This document shows, piece after piece, positions 1-5,247 of a stretch of 14,919 nucleotides of DNA. Each line of letters begins with the position of its first letter. The stretch's first letter is position 1. The translations under genes were made by a program, and so were the position numbers. The notes below the pieces were generated by a model. That model searched no databases. It was not told the origin of the DNA and was given only the letters and a program-made list of their open reading frames with translations. This DNA is from GWA2-46-10 sp964361435 (lineage in GTDB: Bacteria > Patescibacteriota > Minisyncoccia > UBA6257 > Colwellbacteraceae): the NCBI GenBank assembly GCA_964361435.1, contig CAYIAN010000010.1:1-14919 (forward strand), read 5' to 3'.

Positions 1-115
1 AAACTTGAAATTGTCAGCGGTGCGGCTCCGCCGCCTTTCGGATTTTTCGCGGGGGTTTCTCGCCGTCTGCGGTGGCGAAATGGGTTCGCACTAATTCAAG
101 AATAGAGCACCAAGC
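1..115. other. GC-rich hairpin-rich segment, unidentified
   Basis: No known gene is recognised here. The + strand is open from base 1 to a TAG at 103-105, but a second + frame and one minus frame are also nearly open, and the predicted peptide (rich in Pro, Phe, Arg, Gly) resembles no family I know. Small inverted repeats are visible: a 5 bp stem with a 3-base loop at 22-34, CGCC/GGCG at 61-77, and GCGAA/TTCGC at 75-89. It could be the 3' end of a structured RNA or of an upstream gene cut by the window edge. It does not match the 3' ends of tmRNA, RNase P RNA or 5S rRNA as far as I can tell by eye. Confidence 0.25.
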
Positions 116-191
116 GCCAGGATAGCTCAGCTGGTAGAGCAACAGTTTTGTAAATTGTAGGTCGTGGGTTCGAATCCCTCTCCTGGCTCCA
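116..191 (+). tRNA. tRNA-Thr (anticodon TGT)
   Basis: A full cloverleaf can be drawn. The 7 bp acceptor stem GCCAGGA/TCCTGGC (116-122 with 181-187) is perfect. The D-stem is GCTC/GAGC, the anticodon stem ACAGT/ATTGT, and the loop TTTGTAA places TGT at 149-151, which reads ACA (Thr). The T-loop is TTCGAAT; its stem GTGGG/CCCTC has one U-U mismatch. The discriminator is T188 and CCA is encoded at 189-191. The murC ATG follows after a single base, so 3' trimming of this tRNA and the 5' end of any shared murC transcript are physically linked. Confidence 0.95.
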
Positions 192-192
192 G

Positions 193-1485
193 ATGAAAAT
201 TCACTTTATAGGTATAGGAGGTATTGGAGTAAGCGCATTGGCTAGGTTTCTCCTAGCTGAAGGAAACGAGATATCTGGTTCTGATTTAGTCGGGTCCAAA
301 TTAATAGAAGATCTCCAATCAGAGGGAATTAAGATTTTTGTAGGAGCATCATCCGGAGACAATGTCCCAGAGGGAACGGAAAGGGTTATTTATACAGTTG
401 CGGTAGGGGAAGATAATCCTGAGTTCCAAAAAGCCAAGGAGTTAGGAATTAAATTACAAACATATCCCCAAGCATTAGGGGAATTATCTAGAAAGTATTT
501 TACTCTTGCCGTTACTGGCTCACATGGAAAGTCTACAACCACCAGCTTATTGGCATTGATGATGATTAAAGCCGGATTGGATCCGACAGTGATTGTGGGC
601 ACAAAGCTCGCGGAGTTTGGCAACTCCAATTTCAGAAGGGGAGAGGGAAAGTACTTAATCATTGAAGCAGACGATTTCAATAGATCTTTCTGGAACTATA
701 TTCCTCAAATAACCATTGTTACGAACGTGGATGCAGAGCATCTGGATACTTATGGAAGTATTGAAGGAGTAGTAGAGGGGTTTAACCAATATCTAAAACA
801 ACTACCAGGAACTTCAGAGGTTATTTTGAATGAGGAAGATCAATATACATCTAAGATAGAAAAGGATATTAAAGCGAAGATACATTATTTCAGAAAACCC
901 ACAAGCAAGTGGCACCTACAAATACCGGGAAAATTCAACCAACTAAATGTAGAGGCCGCATGGCTTGCGGCGCAGATAGTGGGAGTGACGGAAGAACAAG
1001 CTAGGGAAGCAGTTGGTGAATATAAAGGAGCATGGAGGCGCATGGAAAGATTAACTCCCAAGGAAAATAAATTTGGGGACACTGTATTCTTTTCAGACTA
1101 CGGACACCACCCGACAGAAGTGGGGGCAACACTCAAGGCTCTAAAGGAGGTTTATCCCGACAAGACCCTTACCGTAGTTTTCCAACCCCATCAAGTAAGA
1201 AGACTCACGGAACTTTTTAAGGAATTCACAGACGCCTTTGATGATGCAGACAAGGTGATTTTAATGCCGGTATACAAAGTTATAGGAAGAGATCCAAGTG
1301 AAGGAAGAACCAGTGACGAGTTGCGCCAAGCGCTTATAGACAAAGGAATAAAAAACGTAAGCTTAGTGGAAAACATCAAAAAGGCTCTTGATGAATTGGG
1401 GGAAGGGGTGGTAGTCTTTATGGGCGCTGGTAGCATAGATCAACAAGTAGGGGAATACTTCCGATCCGAACTACTGCCAGAGTAG
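193..1485 (+). CDS. murC: UDP-N-acetylmuramate--L-alanine ligase
   Basis: MurC is the cytoplasmic ATP-dependent ligase that adds the first residue, L-alanine, to UDP-MurNAc in peptidoglycan precursor synthesis. The 430 residues match the length of Gram-positive MurC. Visible motifs are the N-terminal nucleotide-binding HFIGIGGIGVSA (4-15), the ATP-binding loop GSHGKSTT (109-116), the central NVDAEHLDTYG (178-188), and the C-terminal-domain motifs GAWRRME (279-285) and DYGHHPTEV (302-310). The start is the ATG one base after the CCA of tRNA-Thr, because the Rossmann motif begins at residue 4; no SD can fit there. The last codons (Pro-Glu-stop) are also the acceptor stem of the next tRNA-Thr. 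Other mur genes are absent from the window, so murC is detached from the usual division/cell-wall cluster. Confidence 0.95.
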   Translation: MKIHFIGIGGIGVSALARFLLAEGNEISGSDLVGSKLIEDLQSEGIKIFVGASSGDNVPEGTERVIYTVAVGEDNPEFQKAKELGIKLQTYPQALGELSRKYFTLAVTGSHGKSTTTSLLALMMIKAGLDPTVIVGTKLAEFGNSNFRRGEGKYLIIEADDFNRSFWNYIPQITIVTNVDAEHLDTYGSIEGVVEGFNQYLKQLPGTSEVILNEEDQYTSKIEKDIKAKIHYFRKPTSKWHLQIPGKFNQLNVEAAWLAAQIVGVTEEQAREAVGEYKGAWRRMERLTPKENKFGDTVFFSDYGHHPTEVGATLKALKEVYPDKTLTVVFQPHQVRRLTELFKEFTDAFDDADKVILMPVYKVIGRDPSEGRTSDELRQALIDKGIKNVSLVENIKKALDELGEGVVVFMGAGSIDQQVGEYFRSELLPE

Positions 1486-1550
1486 TTCAGTGGCAGAACG
1501 CTTTCTTGGTAAGAAAGAGGCCGGGAGTTCGATCCTCCCCTCTGGCTCCA
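1476..1550 (+). tRNA. tRNA-Thr (anticodon GGT)
   Basis: Full cloverleaf: acceptor GCCAGAG/CTCTGGC (1476-1482 with 1540-1546), D-stem GTTC/GAAC, anticodon stem CTTTC/GAAAG with loop TTGGTAA giving GGT at 1508-1510, and T-stem GGGAG/CTCCC with loop TTCGATC. CCA is encoded at 1548-1550. All stems are fully paired. The first 10 bases lie inside murC, and the murC stop TAG occupies tRNA positions 8-10. With tRNA-Thr(TGT) upstream, this gives two threonine isoacceptors bracketing murC. It is followed closely by rpmG. Confidence 0.95.
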
Positions 1551-1563
1551 AATTTACGAGAAC

Positions 1564-1740
1564 ATGGGTTTAAAATCAAAATTCAGTGAAAATTTAATAT
1601 CCCTAAAATGCAGCGTTTGTGGACGTAAGAATTACTATACCCGCAAGAATAAACGTTCTGTGGAACGTAAAGTGGAGTTTAAAAAGCATTGTAAATGGTG
1701 TAAGAAACACACTATCCACAAGGAGGGCAGGCTCAAGTAG
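1564..1740 (+). CDS. rpmG: 50S ribosomal protein L33
   Basis: This 58-residue protein is a zinc-ribbon L33 of the large ribosomal subunit. Two CxxC pairs, C16/C19 (CSVC) and C43/C46 (CKWC), flank a basic stretch containing YYTRKNKR, and the end THIHKEGRLK-like tail (HTIHKEGRLK) is typical of the family. The start ATG lies 13 bases after the CCA of tRNA-Thr; only a weak GAG precedes it. In many bacteria tRNA genes and rpmG sit directly upstream of secE-nusG-rplKAJL; here the tRNA-rpmG pair is kept, but pcm follows in place of secE and nusG. It is probably transcribed together with the tRNA. The gene overlaps, in another frame, a spurious upstream extension of pcm. Confidence 0.93.
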   Translation: MGLKSKFSENLISLKCSVCGRKNYYTRKNKRSVERKVEFKKHCKWCKKHTIHKEGRLK

Positions 1741-1747
1741 TTGGTTT

Positions 1748-2374
1748 ATGGATTCAAAAGAATCTCTTATTAATAGCCTTAAGAGGTTAGGGTATCTTAA
1801 AACACCCTCTTTGGTAGATGCGTTTGAGGCGGTAGATAGAGCCGATTTCGTTCCCAAGAATCTCGAGAGAGAGGCATATATCGATCACGCCCTCCCCATA
1901 GGTGAAGGACAAACAATATCTCAACCCCTAACGGTTGCTTTTACGCTGGAGTTGCTTTCGCCCAAGCAGGGGGAAAAGATATTAGAGATAGGCGCTGGTT
2001 CTGGTTGGCAGGCAGCGCTTCTGGCGCATGTTGTGGGTGCTAAAGGCAAAGTCGTTACCTTGGAACGCATTCCCAGGCTAGTTGAAATGGCAAGGCGTAA
2101 CGTCGGTAAATACAAAGATTTCGCAGACAGGGTAGAGGTATTATTGGCCGATGGTTCCAAGGGCTACGGAAAGGAGGCTCCTTATGACCGTATTGTAGCT
2201 GCCGCTTCGGCCCGGAATATCCCCGAAATGTGGAAAAAACAGCTTAAAGTGGGCGGTATTATTGTGGCGCCGGTGGGAGATAGTATCTTCAAATTGGTCA
2301 AGGAGGGAGAAAATAACTTTAGAGAAGAAGAATACCCCGGGTTTGTCTTCGTTCCCCTAGTGGAAGAGAGTTGA
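1748..2374 (+). CDS. pcm: protein-L-isoaspartate O-methyltransferase
   Basis: Pcm transfers a methyl group from S-adenosylmethionine to isoaspartyl residues in damaged proteins, starting their repair. The 208 residues fit the family. The substrate/cofactor motif GQTISQP is at 54-60, the SAM-binding motif LEIGAGSGWQAALL at 79-92, the acidic ribose-binding position E106 (VVTLER) follows, and the protein ends with the typical FVPLV. The frame is open upstream to 1619, but that extension reads through rpmG in another frame, and the domain begins at the ATG at 1748 (MDSKESL), so I use 1748. An AGGAGGG lies about 20 bases upstream, too far for a normal SD. The TGA stop overlaps the -35 box of the rplJ promoter. 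Confidence 0.92.
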   Translation: MDSKESLINSLKRLGYLKTPSLVDAFEAVDRADFVPKNLEREAYIDHALPIGEGQTISQPLTVAFTLELLSPKQGEKILEIGAGSGWQAALLAHVVGAKGKVVTLERIPRLVEMARRNVGKYKDFADRVEVLLADGSKGYGKEAPYDRIVAAASARNIPEMWKKQLKVGGIIVAPVGDSIFKLVKEGENNFREEEYPGFVFVPLVEES

Positions 2375-2398
2375 CACTCCTGTGTAAGTTTGTATCAT
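2371..2398 (+). promoter_or_regulatory. promoter of rplJ-rplL
   Basis: A perfect -35 box TTGACA (2371-2376), a 16-base spacer and TATCAT (2393-2398, 5 of 6 matches to TATAAT) form a strong sigma-70-type promoter. Transcription should begin near 2405, just before the L10 leader. The -35 box overlaps the stop codon of pcm. Confidence 0.8.
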
Positions 2399-2407
2399 TT
2401 AACTTGT

Positions 2408-2450
2408 AATCCGCAGACAGTGGGCAAACAATAAGACCCGCCGAGGAAAT
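2408..2450 (+). promoter_or_regulatory. ribosomal protein L10 leader (L10/L12 binding site)
   Basis: The RNA carries the conserved L10-leader halves: CCGCAGACAG (2411-2420) followed by TGGG, and CCCGCCGAGG (2437-2446). GTGGG (2420-2424) pairs with CCCGC (2437-2441). This asymmetric internal loop forms the L10(L12)4-binding kink-turn in known leaders. It sits between the promoter and rplJ, as expected for autogenous control. The identification rests on motif recognition; a covariance-model search would confirm it. Confidence 0.8.
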
Positions 2451-2458
2451 TTTTTCTG

Positions 2459-2482
2459 GTTGCGGGTTCACGCAACTTTTTT
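2459..2482 (+). terminator. intrinsic terminator in the rplJ leader (attenuator)
   Basis: GTTGCG (2459-2464) pairs perfectly with CGCAAC (2471-2476) around a 6-base loop and is followed directly by six T residues (2477-2482), only six bases before the rplJ start codon. A competing 7 bp helix is possible between 2435-2441 (GACCCGC) and 2462-2468 (GCGGGTT, with one G-U pair). It would destroy both the L10-binding helix and this terminator. This supports transcription attenuation controlled by L10 binding, as described for Bacillus subtilis rplJL. Confidence 0.75.
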
Positions 2483-2488
2483 ATTGCA

Positions 2489-2980
2489 ATGGCTATAACT
2501 AAAAATCAAAAAGTAGACATTATTGAAAAGGGGAGTGCGGACCTTGAAAAGGTCAATGCTCTTATTTTCACCGACTTCACGGGAACGAGTGTCGGCGATC
2601 TTGGTCAGTTAAGGACGGACCTAAGGGAGAGTGATAGTAAATTTAAGGTTATCAAGAAGCGTCTCCTTAAAATCATTCTCGGGGGGAAAAATATTGATAT
2701 AGATCCAGTTGAGTTTGAAGGTACGCTGGGTACGGTTTTCGTGAAGGGAGGTGTTTCAGAAACTGCCGGTTCTCTCTATCGCTTTTCGAAAACTCATGAG
2801 AAATTTAAACTTCTTGGAGCTTATGATCTAGAAAAGAAAGAATTAATTAGCGAAGCAGACATTAACGTTATTGGAAGTTTGCCCCCAAGGAAAGAACTCT
2901 TGGGACAACTCGTTGGCACTATCACTGCACCCCTTAGAGCACTCATGTACGTTTTGAGTGAAAAGTCTAGGAAGGCATAG
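2489..2980 (+). CDS. rplJ: 50S ribosomal protein L10
   Basis: L10 anchors the L7/L12 dimers in the ribosomal stalk and binds its own mRNA leader. The 163 residues match the usual length. The N-terminal region MAITKNQKVDIIEKG, the core VIKKRLLKIIL, the FVKGG segment and the C-terminal helix ending near ALMYVLSEKS, which carries the L12-binding site, are all recognisable. The ATG at 2489 is the only sensible start; it follows the T-run of the attenuator without any SD. rplL lies 34 bases downstream and is surely cotranscribed. rplK and rplA, which normally precede rplJ, are absent here. Confidence 0.95.
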   Translation: MAITKNQKVDIIEKGSADLEKVNALIFTDFTGTSVGDLGQLRTDLRESDSKFKVIKKRLLKIILGGKNIDIDPVEFEGTLGTVFVKGGVSETAGSLYRFSKTHEKFKLLGAYDLEKKELISEADINVIGSLPPRKELLGQLVGTITAPLRALMYVLSEKSRKA

Positions 2981-3014
2981 ACAATAAGGTCGAAGAAAAT
3001 TATTGAATAATAAA

Positions 3015-3476
3015 ATGGCTGAAGAACAAAAAGAAGAAAATGCAACCGAAGAGCAAACTGTTCCTGTAGCAGAAAAGATTTCGGAGGCTTCTCAGCAAGC
3101 AGTGGATCTTGGGGAATCTGGTGAAAAATACAAAAGCTTGATCGAAAAGATAGAGAAGCTTTCCGTGGTTGAGCTCGCAGAGCTGGTTAAAGTACTGGAG
3201 AAGAAATTCGGCGTGAGCGCCGCGGCTCCCGTAGCTACCGGTGGTGCTGGAGCTGCTGAAGAAAAAAGTGCATTTAACGTTATAATTAAATCTGCTGGAG
3301 ATCAAAAGATTAACGTCATTAAAGCCGTTAGGGAAATTACCGGCCTGGGCTTGAAGGAAGCAAAAGATATGGCTGAGAGTGCTCCCGTAACCGTTAAAGA
3401 AGGAGTCAAGAAAGAAGAGGCTGAAATTATGAAGGCTAAGCTAGAAGCAGCTGGTGCTACCGTAGAGTTGCAATAG
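3015..3476 (+). CDS. rplL: 50S ribosomal protein L7/L12, N-terminally extended
   Basis: L7/L12 is the stalk protein that recruits translational GTPases. The dimerisation helices (YKSLIEKIEKLSVVELAELV, about 39-58, through KKFGV) are followed by an Ala/Gly-rich hinge (69-83) and the conserved C-terminal domain with FNVIIKSAG, KINVIKAVREITGLGLKEAK and the end GATVELQ. At 153 residues it is about 30 longer than usual: an acidic, Gln/Glu-rich extension of some 38 residues precedes the first helix. I chose ATG 3015; an in-frame TTG at 3003 would add four residues, and neither has a clear SD. It is cotranscribed with rplJ and followed by a strong terminator; rpoB and rpoC do not follow. Confidence 0.93.
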   Translation: MAEEQKEENATEEQTVPVAEKISEASQQAVDLGESGEKYKSLIEKIEKLSVVELAELVKVLEKKFGVSAAAPVATGGAGAAEEKSAFNVIIKSAGDQKINVIKAVREITGLGLKEAKDMAESAPVTVKEGVKKEEAEIMKAKLEAAGATVELQ

Positions 3477-3498
3477 ACTTCATTCGTATATCTTTTCC

Positions 3499-3530
3499 AA
3501 GACACCGCTGTTATGCGGTGTCTTGTTTTT
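3499..3530 (+). terminator. intrinsic terminator after rplL
   Basis: A perfect 10 bp stem, AAGACACCGC (3499-3508) with GCGGTGTCTT (3515-3524), closes a 6-base loop and is followed by GTTTTT. It ends the rplJL unit. The last two T residues are also the first bases of a TTATCCACA box (3529-3537). Confidence 0.92.
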
Positions 3531-3626
3531 ATCCACAATTGACGAGTGAGGGTTAGTGGATTAGACTGTAGGGAATGTGGGGAATTGTGGATAACTGTGT
3601 GGATAACCCTGCATATCTGTGGATAA
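3529..3626 (+). repeat. cluster of four TTATCCACA/TGTGGATAA boxes upstream of mraZ
   Basis: Four exact copies of a 9-mer occur within 98 bases: TTATCCACA at 3529-3537 and its complement TGTGGATAA at 3586-3594, 3598-3606 and 3618-3626. Related GTGGAT and GTGGGG elements lie at 3556-3561 and 3577-3582. The 9-mer is the consensus DnaA box. However, the GTGG cores start at 3556, 3577, 3587, 3599 and 3619, spaced by 21, 10, 12 and 20 bases, which also suits MraZ, known in E. coli to bind TGGGN repeats at 10-base intervals upstream of its own gene. Autoregulatory MraZ sites are my preferred reading; DnaA binding remains open. Confidence 0.7.
3539..3567 (+). promoter_or_regulatory. likely promoter of the mraZ operon
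   Basis: TTGACG (3539-3544), a 17-base spacer and TAGACT (3562-3567) form a reasonable sigma-70-type promoter, predicting a start near 3574. The strongest GTGG repeats then lie between the transcription start and mraZ, where a bound repressor would block the polymerase. The -10 box matches only 4 of 6 positions. Confidence 0.5.
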
Positions 3627-3630
3627 GACG

Positions 3631-4062
3631 ATGTTTATAGGAGAATTCCAGCACAATCTAGACACCAAGGGGAGAATGGCTATACCAGCCAAATTCAGAC
3701 GTAGTGTCTCTGGTGGGGCCATTATCACTCGCGGTTTGGATCATTGTCTTTTCATATTTATGAAAAAGGATTGGGAGAAATTCGCAGAGAAATTAATCGC
3801 CTCTCCCTTAGCCCAAGCTAACTCCAGAGCTTTTAGTAGATTATTCCTCTCTGGAGCTTCTGACGTAGATATCGATTCCCAAGGCAGGATTTTAATACCG
3901 GACTACTTGAGAAGCTACGCAGGGCTCAAAAAAGCCACCAAGGTTATAGGCGTCTATAACCGCATCGAGGTGTGGAACGAGTCTGCGTGGCAGAAGTACA
4001 AAGCCAAAACGGAAGGATCCTCAGACGAGATTGCCGAAAAGATGGCAGACCTGGGGATCTAA
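3631..4062 (+). CDS. mraZ: transcriptional regulator MraZ
   Basis: MraZ is a DNA-binding protein of the AbrB-like fold, usually the first gene of the division/cell-wall cluster and a repressor of its own operon. The 143 residues carry both tandem signature repeats, DTKGRMAIPAKFR (11-23) and DSQGRILIPDYLR (82-94), each with the DxxGR core that contacts DNA. The start is taken as the ATG at 3631, because the family begins MFIGE or MFRG; an in-frame GTG at 3619 lies within the last repeat box and would add only four residues. No SD is visible. One base separates its stop from rsmH. The GTGG repeats in front of the gene are probable targets of its product. Confidence 0.94.
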   Translation: MFIGEFQHNLDTKGRMAIPAKFRRSVSGGAIITRGLDHCLFIFMKKDWEKFAEKLIASPLAQANSRAFSRLFLSGASDVDIDSQGRILIPDYLRSYAGLKKATKVIGVYNRIEVWNESAWQKYKAKTEGSSDEIAEKMADLGI

Positions 4063-4063
4063 G

Positions 4064-4957
4064 ATGGCCCACGTACCCGTTCTTTTAAAAGAAGTTTTGG
4101 AAATGCTCGATCCCAAGCCGGGGGAGACAATGGTAGATGCAACCCTGGGTGCTGCGGGGCATGGTTTGGAAATCGCCAAAATGCTTTCCCCAAGAGGAGG
4201 TTTTGTGGGCATTGATTGGGACTGGAAAAGGTTGGAGACAGCCAAGGAGATTTTTGAGAAGGAAAATCTTGATTTGAAGAAGCTCGTCTTAGTGGAAGAC
4301 AACTACGTGGAACTCAAGGAGATTTTGAAAGATGAATCTCTGGAGAAGATAGATGGACTGTTGCTGGATCTTGGATTTTCCTCCGACCAGTTAAGCGAAG
4401 GAAGAGGATTTTCTTTCAAGGGGAAAGAAGAACCTTTGGAGATGACCTATAGCAAGAGAGTATTGCCCGCGTATCAGACCCTACCCCAGTTGGGGGAGCA
4501 AAAACTCATAGAGATCATTCGGACATTCAGTGATGAAAGATATGCCCCCAGAATCGCGAAGGCAATTATTGAAAGGAGGCGCGAGGGATCACCCATAGTT
4601 ACCAACAAAGATTTAGCAGAAGTAATCAGGAGAGCGGTTCCCAAAAATTATGAACGGGGGAGGATAGATCCGGCCACGAGAACGTTCATGGCCCTCCGCA
4701 TATATATCAATGGCGAGCTAGACAATATTAAAGATTTGCTGGCGAGTCTCGGTGAGGTGATGAATGCCGATGGCAGAGTAGTGATTATTTCATATCACTC
4801 AAAAGAAGATGCAATCATCAAAGATTTTTTCAAAGATATGGCGTGGAGTGGTAAGGCGAAACTTCTCAACAAAAAAGTGATCAAAGCCTCGAGGGAAGAA
4901 ATAGAAGTTAATCCTCGCAGTCGAAGCGCCAAGCTAAGAGCCATACAAATACAATGA
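4064..4957 (+). CDS. rsmH: 16S rRNA (cytosine1402-N4)-methyltransferase
   Basis: RsmH (MraW) methylates N4 of C1402 in the decoding centre of 16S rRNA using SAM. The 297 residues include the N-terminal HVPVLLKEVLEML, the SAM-binding VDATLGAAGHG, DGLLLDLGFSS, the RIAKAIIERR helix, PATRTFMALRIYING, the VVIISYHSKEDAIIK active-site region and the NPRSRSAKLRAI end. The frame is open back to 4031 within mraZ, but homology begins at MAHVPVLL, so ATG 4064 is used, one base after the mraZ stop. Its TGA stop overlaps the ftsL-like ATG (ATGA), indicating translational coupling. This mraZ-rsmH-ftsL-ftsI order is the conserved head of the division/cell-wall cluster. Confidence 0.95.
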   Translation: MAHVPVLLKEVLEMLDPKPGETMVDATLGAAGHGLEIAKMLSPRGGFVGIDWDWKRLETAKEIFEKENLDLKKLVLVEDNYVELKEILKDESLEKIDGLLLDLGFSSDQLSEGRGFSFKGKEEPLEMTYSKRVLPAYQTLPQLGEQKLIEIIRTFSDERYAPRIAKAIIERRREGSPIVTNKDLAEVIRRAVPKNYERGRIDPATRTFMALRIYINGELDNIKDLLASLGEVMNADGRVVIISYHSKEDAIIKDFFKDMAWSGKAKLLNKKVIKASREEIEVNPRSRSAKLRAIQIQ

Positions 4958-5247
4958 CAATAGTACAACCCAAAAAAGAAACAGATCTAACAAAATGCAG
5001 AGCGCTGTGTATCTCAGGCGTGGTTTTAATGCTAGGTATAGGGCTAATTAGCTACTTAAGTTTGGTAAATCTGCGCCACGACATAATCAATACCAGGAAA
5101 AGCCTGGAGGAATTAAAGGTGGCCAATGCGGAGCTCAAGAACAGCTATTATATCTTTACCAGCAACGAGAATCTGGAACAGTTAGCTACGCAATTAGGTC
5201 TAGTTAAAGATAACACTCCGCAATGGGCACTCGCGTCACAGCGTTAG
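4954..5247 (+). CDS. ftsL: FtsL/FtsB-like cell division protein
   Basis: This 97-residue single-pass membrane protein has a short Lys-rich cytoplasmic N-terminus, one membrane segment (about 18-40, CISGVVLMLGIGLISYL...) and a periplasm-side helix likely to form a coiled coil (NLRHDIINTRKSLEELK onward), then a LEQLATQLGL motif typical of FtsL/FtsB/DivIC proteins. Sequence alone is weakly diagnostic, but the position between rsmH and ftsI is the classic ftsL place. Such proteins bridge the septal transpeptidase to the divisome. The start overlaps the rsmH stop by four bases, and its own end overlaps ftsI by 25 bases. Confidence 0.78.
   Translation: MTIVQPKKETDLTKCRALCISGVVLMLGIGLISYLSLVNLRHDIINTRKSLEELKVANAELKNSYYIFTSNENLEQLATQLGLVKDNTPQWALASQR

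Noticed and set aside
1619..1747. Pcm starting at the ATG at 1619
   Set aside because: The 43 extra residues lie over rpmG in another frame and resemble no Pcm sequence; L33 there has both CxxC pairs intact.
3529..3626. Chromosomal replication origin (oriC)
   Set aside because: The DnaA-box-like repeats are present, but there is no AT-rich unwinding region, no dnaA or dnaN beside it, and no change of gene direction. MraZ operator function explains the position better. Kept as a finding, not called as an origin.
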